From contig NC_056045.1 in NCBI RefSeq assembly GCF_004379255.2, positions 8,521,593-8,585,592 on the forward strand: a stretch of 64,000 bases of DNA. Reading direction: 5' to 3'. Within the stretch, counting starts at the first letter, position 1; each line of letters opens with the position of its first letter. Under the pieces are notes generated by a model. That model was given only the letters and a program-made list of their open reading frames with translations, searched no databases and was not told the DNA's origin. The stretch is from Salvia splendens. Its lineage: Eukaryota; Streptophyta; Magnoliopsida; Lamiales; Lamiaceae. The position numbers were made by a program, and so were the translations under genes. This document shows positions 1-11,600 of the stretch, piece by piece.

Positions 1-591
1 CTTGTCTCTCTTTGAAATCAGACGGCTCGCCGAGCTGCTGGCGTGACCCTTCATCTTCACAACATCGGGAGGATGCACTGCAACAGTTTCAGGCCTTGCC
101 ATTCCCTAAAACCTCTTCAACCTACGCCTCTTCCTCACTCATCACGACTGAGGTTACCACCCGGTTTCCAGTTTGAAGTGAGTTTGCCAAGTTCTTCGAC
201 GCCAGCTACAACTGCCACGTAATGCGCCGATGTCGGTCTCAAACTGTCTAAGAAACCCATAAAACATCGAATCGCCTTCTTGACACACAGTTTTGCCTGA
301 GCGTCAGGCGGATGAGTGAGTAAGCCACGCGTTCCTGAAACTCCCCGTTTTTTGGGGGGGGGTACACCTTGGCTAAGGGCGTCTTCATCCATCTGCTTTC
401 AGCAATATTTCTCCTCCCGTGTTTTTTTCACCTCATTGTTCCGAATCGAAGAAAATAATGCTGGTGGCACAAATAACCCATGGCGACAAAAGCTTTTCAT
501 TCGCACGAGTAAGATCAATCCGTCTTGTCATGACGAACAAAATATGCATTGGCGCTTGCTATCCCAAGCTTGTATTGTCAGCAGTTTCTCC
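1..591 (-). pseudogene. MULE transposase 3' fragment, third copy, error-rich
   Basis: This stretch aligns with the 3' part of the minus-strand transposase exon at about 14764-15322 (and 60953-61511 in copy B). Many single-base insertions, often in homopolymers, break the frame; an example is the run of G near 353-361. It would encode the SWIM-finger region and the sequence after it, but no continuous frame remains. Where copies A and B differ (for example at about 50) it sides with copy A. The dense one-base indels look like uncorrected long-read sequence used to fill a gap rather than natural decay; that reading is inference. It is cut off by the N run at 592. Confidence 0.85.
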
Positions 592-602
592 NNNNNNNNN
601 NN
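592..602. other. Assembly gap (11 N)
   Basis: Eleven consecutive N between the transposase fragment and the first base of duplication copy A. The homology of copy A with copy B begins right at this gap, so the true left breakpoint of the duplication cannot be seen here. Confidence 0.99.
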
Positions 603-3600
603 CTATTGCTAACTATAAAGCTGTTGCATCTCGAACTCCAATCAATTTGAATTGAATTGATTTGACATGGATAACTATGGTAAAATTCAATTGTATTGAC
701 ATGGATAACTATGGTAAAATTCAATTAAAGAGAGAGACATAAACACACTACTATAGCTAAATCTAGCTAGGAATTTAAATTTTGAAGGTGATCGATGAAC
801 AAATGACACAAGGCTAATGATTTAGAATGATAATCATGTGATAGCAAAATCCATCGTGTCCTTTCTTCATCTGCAACCAGAAATTTAAATTCATGAATAA
901 TTTGTGGGCCCAGGACCTTTTTTTTTTTTTTCCTGAAACCCACATTCCATTGCGAAATGAGAGAAATCCTAGTCGAAAATTAAAATATCTTTTTTAATTT
1001 CTAGAATTATTCGTGTCATATGTATACGTACACGTATATGCATATAGGATGCATTATTCATTTATACAAATTATGAGAGTGTTGTGGTTTAGATAGGTTT
1101 TATCTCGTAATAATTAAGTTTGAGAAGACTGAATTCATGAAAATGAGAAGATCCCAAAACAAAATATAGGTGTCAAATTATGTAACATTAAATTAACAAT
1201 AATTAAGTGTGGAGTGGAGTATATGGTTTAGATCATGAGAAAAAGTGGGACAAGCTAAATTCTCCAAACTTCAAAGAAAACTATTGACAATCCGTGTCGC
1301 ATATTTATTATAAATAAAAATAAGTGGTCGCTAAACGTTTGAATTACACAGAAATTTTTTTACAAATTCAATTCGATTACGTGGGTAGAATGACTCTATA
1401 GACTTAGTCTAAATTATTAAAAGAAACGATGTCGTTCGATTCTATAATTCTTGAATTTGACATTAGATAATATATGTCTAATTGATAAAGAGATGTATTC
1501 AGATTCATATATTAAATATTGTTCAAAATCAAAACACTTGTAGTCCATTTGATCTTGTGATCTAATAGTCAGATTATTGCAACGTGTCATGCAATAATGT
1601 AGATTATTAGTCTAAAATATAACTTAGCTAATAATGTATTATTTTGATAAAATAATGTAGCATGACTAATAATGTAACATCTTAGTCTAATAATGTAACT
1701 TATCACAACCATCCAATCTAAGGATCAAGTGGCTGCTGAGATTTGCTTTGATTTTTTTACAAATTTCACTTATTGATCATAGTGCGCCCATATGATTAAA
1801 TATACATTGTTGTAGATCTGTCTGATTTAAAAAATGAACTGTCATAAAAATTGACATTAATTTTAAAGTTTGTGATGTTTAAGATCACCTTCAAAGATCA
1901 TGGCTAGCCATGAGTCTATGTAGTTTAGTATATGAAACAACTTCATCTTGATGCCCTAATTCTTGAATTCGACATTGTATACAATGTGTCTAATATAATA
2001 GTAAAATATGCATCGCAGATATGTAGGAAATTCGTCCAAAGTTTATAATTTTTTTAAATCTGAATTAAAACTTCGTTTATTTTAGTTTTTGGAAGTATTA
2101 GTCAAGTACTTGTTACTCCATTTAAAGCGCCCTAAAATTCAAGGAAGCAACCCTTTGTTGGTCTGTGCATCCACGTAATCATTTATTAAAAAAATTAAGT
2201 TTCCCATCTAAAATAATTTGATGATGATCTAATCTTTAATTAGTTGGAAAAATAAGGAACATTTATATTATATTCGGTTGGAAAGATAAGGAACATTTAT
2301 ATTATACTCGGTCGCTCGCTACGAAGAGATAATTTCAAATAAATAAAGGCAAATAAAGGGTATAATAAATTACGTTTTCGACTAACATATATGCATAGAT
2401 CATTTATCGCACCAAAACTGAAATTGATCACGAAATCGGATTAATTTATAAGTAGCAAAACAAATTAATTCATAGTTTAACAACCCTGTTACACGTGTTA
2501 CGGCCACGTCTCAATGCGATAATTATTAAGCTTAAATGCTTGATAATACCTCTTTACTCCTAATTTGCTTAGTTTATTGATATAAATTTTACTCCTACTG
2601 AATTTTTATACTCTACTAGTTTTAACTCACGTGCGATGCACGACGAAATATTTTTTCATCGTACGATTTTAAATTGTTAATTGATTAATTAAAATGAGAA
2701 ATAATATAACTATATAAGATTTAAGCTAGAAATATACTATATAATAACAATTCAATAAATATATACTCCTCATTCATTTTACACCTAAAGACATTAAATT
2801 AAACATATTTAAAATGGAATCAAGACAAACACGATTATTTCGACAATGATGAAGAGACTATATCAAGTGTTGACATTTTTGAAAAATATGTTATAAACAA
2901 TCCTTCATAGTTCTCTACTAAAAATAATGTAAAAATTCACACTTTTAACAAAATAATGAATCGTAACTCATAATATTCAAAACATCAAAATTATGACCAT
3001 TAAAAATTCAAATGATAAACTAACAAAAAAAATTTTACATTAATTGGTTTGAATTAACATTATTACATTAACTTTTGAATGTCGGAGTGTTTATCCTTAT
3101 TTATTACACTTTTAAACGTGGTTTGTTGGAACATGAAACATCTATACTATTTTTTATGCTACTTTACAATTCTCAATACTACTACAAATTTTCTTTTTGT
3201 AAAAATATACAATTCTTCCCTCTCTAAGAATTGTAAGATTGAGATAAAATTCTCGAACCATATACACACGGTACTCTAACTATTTTAATCAAAGAAAAAA
3301 AATAATAAATGAATTGGAAAATTACAATGAAAATTAGTCAAGAAAAACCCTCTTTCCGCAAGATAAATTACATCACAGTTAGTGCTCTCGGATTGACGTA
3401 ATATCCCCAAAGATGAAATGATTTCCTCCTAATGTATATAACATCTCAACTTGCTGGACACTATGAACTTGATGGGCTCCAAAAATCGAGCAATACAATG
3501 TTCCTAAAATGTGCAATAAAATGTTGAGAGCTTAAGAGAGAATGGAGAATGTTTTTGTTGGTGTGTAATTCATCCACAACTCCATACCTTTTATAGGCAC

Positions 3601-4770
3601 AAAATTAGGACATGAGAGATCATGGAATTAAAACATTATAAATTAAAAATTAAGACAATGTAGGTTACAAAATTTGTTAAATGCTCATTATCATGTTTAA
3701 AGATTTGTAACCGTCGGTTACTCATTGTAGTACTTTAAGAATTAGTCAAAGTGCTCATTAAAATTTGTAACCGTCGGTTACTCGCTTTAAGAATTAGTCA
3801 AAGCACTCATTAAAAACATCTAAATAAATATTCATAGAGCTACTTATAAATATTCAAATTCATACCTAAGACTTATAAATATTTTTTGATTTATTCCCAA
3901 AATTCACAAATTTTTATAGGCTATTACCTCGTTGGCAAGTGGAATACTCTAACGTGTTATGTTAATTATTTCCAATGGACACTATGTCGAAGGAGTGACG
4001 GCATCATAGACCATAATAAATTCCAATGTCAAATATTAAAATATTTTATTTGAGTTTAAAGTACTTAATCAGCCATATAAATTCCAAATATTTCACTTTT
4101 TCCTATAGAATTTACGATATTAATATATATATGTATAGAAGGAGTAACGACAATACAACATAGCCATATTAAATAGTAATGGCATATTGGTCAATTAATT
4201 AGGTAACTGCAATTTATAGCCTAATTTTAAAATTTAAATATTGATGGCATTTACTACACATAAATATTTATAGCAGTTACTACAAATATACAGATTTATT
4301 AAAAATCTAGCCCAAAATTTATAAAAATTTAAATTTACACCTAAAAATCAAATATTTACAATTTAGGCCAAAACTCAACCTTTTATATATGTATAGATTA
4401 CGTAAAAGTAAGAGTATATTAAATATTCTCAGAATCATTGAATCTAGTAGTCTTGTTTTGTAGAAAGAATTTGGTAGTCTTACATATATACTTATAATCA
4501 ATGTCGGACTAATTTCTAGTGCCAAACTGTTGAACCTGTCATTATTAATTTGATTTAGGTTATTTTAAAAATATTGTTAGTTTGTTTTAGGTCATTTTAT
4601 ATACTCTGGATTTGAAGAATACAAATGTCAATGTTAGATCATTTTAGGTCACGCTACTCTCATGACCTAAAAATGAACTAAGAATGACTTACATATTGTC
4701 TAAAAATAACCTTCAGGTGTGGTTCTATAATTCTGCAATAAGATTGAGTTTTGCATATATCACTAACTCC

Positions 4771-4800
<30 letters not shown>
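603..4800. other. AT-rich non-coding stretch, copy A
   Basis: No coding region is supported; the short open frames lack family features. A block at about 1540-1720 repeats the motif ATAATGTA several times. A block at about 4540-4760 holds inverted 'ttaggtcat / atgacctaa' sequence related to the small TIR element at 46784-47068. A CA then TA microsatellite lies at 4772-4806. The segment is repeated in copy B with small indels. Confidence 0.8.
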
Positions 4801-4806
<6 letters not shown>

Positions 4807-4810
4807 CCCC

Positions 4811-5250
4811 TATTAAGGGATATGCTAATATGCTAACTAATTTTAAAGTGCTAACATACATCCAATCACGTGATGCCACGTGACACGAAAAATGCAATAT
4901 TGTAAACACAAAAATGTGAATTTTGGCAGATTGCATTTTAGTTATATGCAGATTGCATTTTTTATTTTTGAGTATTGTATTTTAGATATGACTGTTTAAT
5001 TTACATTTTATATATAGACGTATTGCATTTATATATAGTTTATTTTGCATCGTAGACAATTTATGTTAAAATGCAAAAACTTAACAATATAATGCAATTT
5101 GCCTATAATTAAAATGCAATATGCGGAAATGCATGTACAACTTCACATATGCATATTGCATTTTTGTGTTTACAATATTGCATTTTTTTGTGCCATGTGA
5201 CAACATGTGATTGGATATACGTTAGCACTCTAATTAAGGATGCACCCTAG
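4811..5250. mobile_element. MITE with long terminal inverted repeats, copy A
   Basis: The left arm (about 4815-4920) and the reverse complement of the right arm (about 5160-5245) match. They share AGTGCTAAC, ATCCAATCAC and an ATTGTAAACACAAAAATG stretch, giving roughly 90-100 bp arms. The element abuts a (TA)n run on the left. It carries repeated TTGCATTT motifs and no coding capacity. Superfamily is uncertain; it is MULE-like in its long arms and (TA)n flank. Exact ends are approximate. Confidence 0.75.
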
Positions 5251-5639
5251 GAGAGATGATCAAAGTATAACTAATATTAAGTGTATAACTAGAGAACAAA
5301 TCTCAGTCACACATTATCTTAATCCAATGACTAAAATAAGTAAACATTTTTAGTTAATAAAAACTGCATGAGGATATTTTAGGAAATTAACTTTATTCTC
5401 ATATTTTCACATGCACACACCATTCACCCTCACACACAAACACGCACACTCTCCTTCTCTCACGAAAGAGGATCACTAATTCCCCTCAATTTTGACATTT
5501 CTTCACATTTTGATGCTCAATAAATCGAAGTAAAATAGACGTGTAGGAGAATCGATCTAAGGATTATAAGATCTATACTAAATCGATTGAAATTTGTTCA
5601 GATGTTTTTTTATACTAAATCATCTCGCGAAACAAGCGG

Positions 5640-6190
5640 GCAGCATCATCCGAGCAGTGTATGCAACTGAAATCAATCGTCGGCGTGCCCAAATATCGCC
5701 TCTTTTCTCCATCGAGATCACGGGAAGCTGCGGATTTAGCTGAAAATCCTCTGTGAAGACGCTGGATTGATGAATCGATGATCTTTCGCATCATATCTTC
5801 TTCTATCTACGGAAATGAGCAGTGCTGCAGATCTTTTAATTCTGCTCATGTTTCAACTTCTATTCCATGTCATTCGCCTAATTTTATTCAATCAGATTTC
5901 ATGTTCTACTTTTGCGAATGGATTCATGAATTTAGATTCTATAGATTTAGCTTTGCAGCTGTGCAGTGGAAGAAGGATTTAGTTCACTGAGATGGAAATG
6001 TCCACTCCGCCGCCGCCGCAACGCCCGCGGAATCACTCTCGTCGCTCAACAACTGCGACGAAGATGCTTTTAATCGCTGGGGACTGGGCAATACGATCAG
6101 CGTCAAGGCCGGACATGAGGTCCCATGAATTGATGCTCTCGTATCGAGCATCAATTTTGTCGATATGTTATTCAAGAGAAATGTTATAGG
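5640..6190 (+). other. GC-richer block, possible second gene capture, copy A
   Basis: It is clearly richer in G and C than its surroundings, with a CCGCCGCCGCC run near 6008. One plus frame over about 6002-6127 is open and reads like coding sequence ending at TGA. In copy B a one-base insertion (about 52602) shifts the same frame, so it is not under obvious constraint. I do not recognise the source protein. Confidence 0.4.
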
Positions 6191-6596
6191 AATTGTTATA
6201 GGAATGTTATAGGAATTGATATAATTGGGGAAATAGATAGTGATTGTTTATATTTCAGCTCTATTCTTTCACTCCAAGTTTTCTTTCATTCAAAAGAAAT
6301 TTGTGTATGGAGAATACAAAATCAATGATATTTTCTTATAGTGATCTATTTTGTTAACATCAGTGAAGTAAATACATGGTAAGAGTGATGTGTTCCACGG
6401 TTAGAGTGAAGTGTATGTGATATTTTCTTATAGTGATCTAGTTTGTTAACATCAGTGAAGTAAGTACATGCTTAAAGTGATGTGTGGAACAAAGACTGAT
6501 TGTGGAGTTGATGATGAGATGATTTTGTGGTGTGATCCAAATTAAAGCAGTGGGAGCTTGTTTGTGTATAGTTTTCGATTGGGTAATTGGTAATTG

Positions 6597-7206
6597 TCTA
6601 CTTTACTGATGTTAACAAAATACATTACTATAACAAAAAAATCAAAGAAACATCACTCTGACACTAAAACACATCACATGTTTTTACTTCAATGGTATTA
6701 ACAAAATACACTACTATAGCAAAAAATCAAAGAAACATCACTATAATACTGGAACACATCACTATAACACTGGAACACATCACTATAACCATGTTTTTAC
6801 TTCACTGGTGTTAACAAAATACATCACTATAGCAAAATATCAAAGATACATCACTCTAACCCTAGAACACATCACTATAACCATGTTTTTGCTTCACTGA
6901 TGTTAACAAAATACATCACTATAGCAAAAAATCAAAGAAACATCACCATAACCCTGGAACACATCACTATAACCATGTTTTTACTTCACTGATGTTAACA
7001 AAATACATCACTATAGAAAAATATCAAAGATACATCACTATAACCCTGGAACACATCACTATAACCATGTATTTACTTCACCGATGTTAACAAAATACAT
7101 CACTATAGCAAAAAAATCAAAGAAACATCACTCTAACCCCGGAACACATCACTATAACCATATATTTACCTCACTGATGTTAATAAAATACATCACTATA
7201 ACAAAA
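6597..7206. repeat. Tandem array of about 115-bp units in the Pack-MULE
   Basis: About five to six imperfect units carry GATGTTAACAAAATACATCA, then 'actatagcaaaaaatcaaag' and 'ggaacacatcactataacca'. Two further units occur in the opposite orientation at about 6325-6490. The array is non-coding and copied at about 53135-53744. Confidence 0.85.
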
Positions 7207-7463
7207 TACATCTCTAATTCTCTACCACATGACTTTATTTTCTCTGCTAATCTCCTCAACCCGTTTGCAATTCCCTCAATTTAACGCACAACCGCCTCTC
7301 TCTCTCTCTCTACCTACATCTGTTTTGCACCAAAAAGAATTCGATCGATCGAATCTATCCACCCACCGCTTTCCACCACCATTCAATCCCATTACCTTTT
7401 CCAATTAAAATTCTATACGAGTTTCCATTAATGTTTTCCAATTAAAACCTCTTCTCTCCAACT

Positions 7464-7745
7464 ATGTTCATCTCAGACGCCATTTCCAGAGACTTCCTCC
7501 ACTCCAATCCCTCTCACACCACCAATTTCAAGCATGACGCCGATTTCTTCACCAATCATGATCAACATCAACACCAGCAGCAGCAGAGCTCCGGATTAGC
7601 TCGATACCGGTCGGCACCGAGCTCCTTCCTTGCGGCGCTTCTCGATTCCAACACCGATAATAACAGCAGTACCGGCGATGAATTGGACGCTTTCTTCTCC
7701 GCGTTCATGGAAGCGCCGCCGTGCGATCTCAACCCCCAAGAGTAG
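7464..7745 (+). pseudogene. Captured 5' end of a bHLH (FBH / bHLH122-130 type) gene, copy A
   Basis: The open frame encodes 93 residues. It includes a glutamine/histidine stretch and the segment SGLARYRSAPSSFLAALLD, which resembles the conserved N-terminal motif SGLxRYxSAPSS of plant bHLH factors of the FLOWERING BHLH group (Arabidopsis bHLH122 and relatives). The DNA-binding bHLH domain, which lies at the C-terminus in that family, is absent. The frame ends at TAG, just before a +1-shifted stretch starting MKRED that also looks like captured coding sequence. A pyrimidine-rich leader with a CT microsatellite (about 7295-7310) appears to have come with it. It is a gene fragment inside a transposable element, probably non-functional as a factor. 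Confidence is high for the motif and moderate for the subgroup. Confidence 0.72.
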
Positions 7746-8622
7746 TATGAAGCGGGAAGATGAGGGAATTTGAAGAAGAGATCGAGCTTAACTTTCAAAT
7801 GAGATAAAAATTTACGTAACCTAATTTTTTATGTGCAATGACCATTATACCCCCGCCTTGTTATTGTGAAGTAAATTTGTGATAGATGGAACTAATTTCT
7901 CCTTTAAATTCGAAAATCACATGTATTAATATTAGCCATTGATTTTCTTGATCTTGTGGCTGTGATTTGTTCTCTAGTTATGTACTTAATGGGCACTTGC
8001 CCTATATCACTACTCTGCACCCTAGTGCTCCATATATATAGGTTTCGGCTGTTGAGAAAGTGGAAGGAGTGGCTTGGGTTAAGTGGGTAATGAATGAAGA
8101 AAGAAGTAGAAAGGGGTCGTTTCAAATCCCCCGAAATTCTCGACTACCAAAAATATGGCGGTTCATATTTGGTTAAAATGTCTAGATTAACCCTATATTG
8201 CATGTACCATCCTTCTATAATGCAACACGGAAGTAGTTTTATGGACACATTTTGATCCGTCGATTCCCTACATCTAACGGTTATTATTAAGAAGGAAAAA
8301 GGATGTAAGATGTGAAAAGGAGAATACTGGTGATTTTGTCGACCGAATTTCGTAGTTAGTAGCTCTCGCCGATAACATATACTCAGAAACACCGATTCAT
8401 TTCTAGTTGGTATGTGTCGACAGTGATTTAGGCGTCTTTTTTCAGTGATTCGGCAGACCCATGTTGTAAAAATTGAATCTTTGAATGCGACGAGGCGCAA
8501 AAATATCCGAAATAAATTGTTCGACAATTGGTTGTAACTGATTATCCTGATGTAGATATTGTGTTGTGTTAAATGGGGATGGATTTAGGTCTCTTATATT
8601 TCTGTTTTATGCCAGGTTCAAA

Positions 8623-11600
8623 ATGCCTAAAAGAGGACGTCCGCGCTCGCAAGCCTCACAGGATGCAGGTAGATTGCCGTCGCATCTTGTGTTTTTCAGT
8701 ATCAGTTTAGTTTATTGTGTATAATAATGGTCCCAGGTCTGTGTGTTGCTTGTGTTAACCGTGCTAGAGAATAAGATATTTAACATTACTGTGTGCATTT
8801 TTTTGGGCATATCGTGCATTATGTATCATTATCTATGCATTATATTGCTGTTGAAAAGGTGTGTTGTCTGTATTGTTACAGAGGATTCAGATTGACGATT
8901 GAATATAGATTCTTTACAATATGGATTGACAGTAAGAATTATTTGGTTCATTGTATGCAATATGGCTAAGATTACTCTGTGCATTTTTGTAGGCCATTCT
9001 GTGCATTATGTGTCCTCTATGATTTATGCATAAAGTTAACCTGTAAATTTATGTGCATTATTTACTTTATTCTGTGCATTATGTAACGTGATATTTGCAT
9101 TGTAGTAAGTATTTGAAGCATTATTTACGGTCATAGCTGTCGTTGTTAAGTATTATACACTAATTATTGTGCCATACGCATCATATGTTGTGGTATATGT
9201 ATTAATGGTGTTATCTGTGGTGTTTAAGTTTAATTTATTAATTATTGCGACTTCAGCATCATATATTCTGCTTTACATATTAATCAGTAATCAAATTCAG
9301 TTCATGATGTGTTTTTTGGTCCATTTCAGATAACCAGCTTAGAGTCGACATAGACAGTGTAGTCGACGACATTATTCCAGTGGCCCTTGCTAAAAGATTT
9401 AGGGAGAGGTTAGCCGAGATAGGACCTGGGACCTCTGGTAGTCAAGGAGAGCCTAAACAACCTACGGGGCGAAAACAGGATCGACTATACTGCCGCAGAA
9501 CCCCTTCTGAATTCATTGAATGCATGAAACAGCTGAATCCCAGACAGAAGAGGGCTGTTACAGAAATTGGATTTGGGGCGGTCCTTGATTTCGACATTAA
9601 GGAAATCCCTCCGTATCTTGCATATTGGGTATTGAGGTCCTTAAATCTTGCCCGCTGCCAGATTCAACTTACAGGCGGTGAATACCTTACTCTTGACGAA
9701 GAGGATGTCCACCTAACGTTGGGGTTCCCTCGTGGTCCACAAGTCATATCAAGGCCATCAACGGGCAAGCAGTCAAACTTCACATTTAATGACCTACTGG
9801 CAGAGAGGTGCCAGAAGGGACGATTTAAGATGACCCCAAAAGATATTGCACAGATGATGATGGCCGATGTGGATGGTGGAGATGAATTCAAGAAGCTATT
9901 CATGTTCCTACTTGAAAATGCTTTGATAGAAACTCCTTCTGACGGCCACTGCAAGCCGAAGATTTTACATTTTGTCGACAATGTAGCGGATATCAGAAAT
10001 CTTAATTGGTGTGGCTACGTGTTGTCGGTCCTTGAGGCCACTTACCCGAGCTGGGCTAGCGGACAGTCTCCATTGTTCTCCGGGCCAATACACTGCCTGG
10101 TGGTAGGTTTCTAATAAAAAAGAGATGCTATATATTTATCATCAGATGCTGCATTATAATGTGTCACATAATGCATTATTTGTAATGTAGTTTGCATTAA
10201 ACCCTTATTTTTTGCATAATTTTTCCAGTGCTGCTATGTGGACCGCGTGGTCCACATCCGGCGACGCGTAGTACGAACCTGGCCTACGATGAAAGGGTGG
10301 ACAGCCGATTCCCTAAAGCAACGTGAGGATCTAGAATGCGACCAGTTTGGTACTGGGAGATTAGAGCCACGTGTAGACAAGGACAGATTGGTAGCGGAAG
10401 AGGAAATGCAAAGGCGAGCAACTATGGTTGCGGGAGAAGGGTCCTCTACGGGACTCCATAGAGCAAGGCGCCTAAGAGACAAGTTTGTTGGTTCTAGCGC
10501 GTTGATGGCCCACGCTATCTCTATGTGGGTTGATGATTTCATCAGTATCCCTCTCGAGCTACTTGACGATGGTTGCATCCGTGTGGGAAGTCAAATTGGC
10601 AGAAAATTGTTGGGGATTCCTGAGGAAGAGGAGGTTGGAGATGACGAAATAACAACAACCTTGACCCAAGCAAGAGAGGATGAGGAGGAGTACAGTCAGG
10701 AATGGATTGCTGAGATGGAGAAAATGATGGCAGCCTACGACAAAAAAAAGTCCGTTACAAAAAGCTTTACACGGCCATCTTTTGTTTTAGATGGATTTGA
10801 CTGCCCCGACCCGTTTGCCACACAGCCAACCCCCGAGGCATGTGTAAGCGCTGGAGGAGTACAACCTCCCAAACCTGATGGCCAAGCAAGTGTTGCACCG
10901 GATTTGGATCGGCCGTTAAATGAAGTGTGTCAAGGAGGCGCGACAATGTCTGCTCCATTAGGTGATGTTGCCGGACTTGGAGTCCCAGCATATGTGCACA
11001 CCTCAGTTGCAGCAACACACATGGAGGTGGTTGGTGCCGTAAGTATCCAAATTAGTTATTCGCGCACATAATTTTTGTTATTTTGATAACATTTAAATGA
11101 TTGTTGTATTGCGCAGGAGACTGGTGGAGTAGGGGAGACGGTACACGAGCGAAGGGAGATTACGAAAGGTGGAAATGCTAAGGTGGGTTCGTCGGGTGAC
11201 GAAACTGGAAGAGTTAGAGAAGGTGGTAAAGAGGTGGTGACAACAACAAAACAAAAATGTGTTAAGGTAATATCAGATATGTCATGTCCCGATGGGAGAG
11301 TCAAGGTTTGATTTAATTTAATGTATTGTATATAATAACATTTTTATGTGAACTTGTAAAGACACATATCTGATTGACTTGAAAACATAGGGAAATGAAG
11401 ATAACAGATCAGGCCTGACAAAGGAAATGGCTTTGAAGCGTGGACAGGAGAAACAGCCTGCAGTGACAAAGGTTTGTACTAATCTAACGTTGTTAGGTCA
11501 AATATAATGTGCATTATACATTGCAGTATGTGCATTATTTATTATGTTTCATGCATTATATTGAGTATCTTATGCATTATATGCATTATTTATTATGTTT

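Larger units (their letters stand above)
5243..8031. mobile_element. Pack-MULE-like element with captured gene pieces, copy A
   Basis: The left end (about 5243-5345) and the reverse complement of the right end (about 7905-8031) share TAACTAGAGAACAAATC followed by CAGYCACA, giving a diverged terminal inverted repeat of about 100 bp. A GCACCCTAG sequence lies at both edges and a (TA)n tract follows at 8032. The interior holds a captured bHLH gene 5' end (7464-7745), a GC-richer block at about 5640-6180 that may be a second capture of unknown source, and arrays of a roughly 115-bp repeat. No transposase lies inside. Long TIRs around host gene pieces are the Pack-MULE arrangement; the superfamily call is inference because no clear target-site duplication was found. 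Confidence 0.72.

Noticed and set aside
3079..3279. 66-codon frame conserved in both duplication copies
   Set aside because: Conservation only reflects the recent duplication; AT-rich, low-complexity, no family resemblance.
8144..8527. 127-codon minus frame conserved at 54676-55059
   Set aside because: It lies in the 5' flank of the Ulp1-like gene, has no recognisable domain, and its conservation again reflects the duplication.
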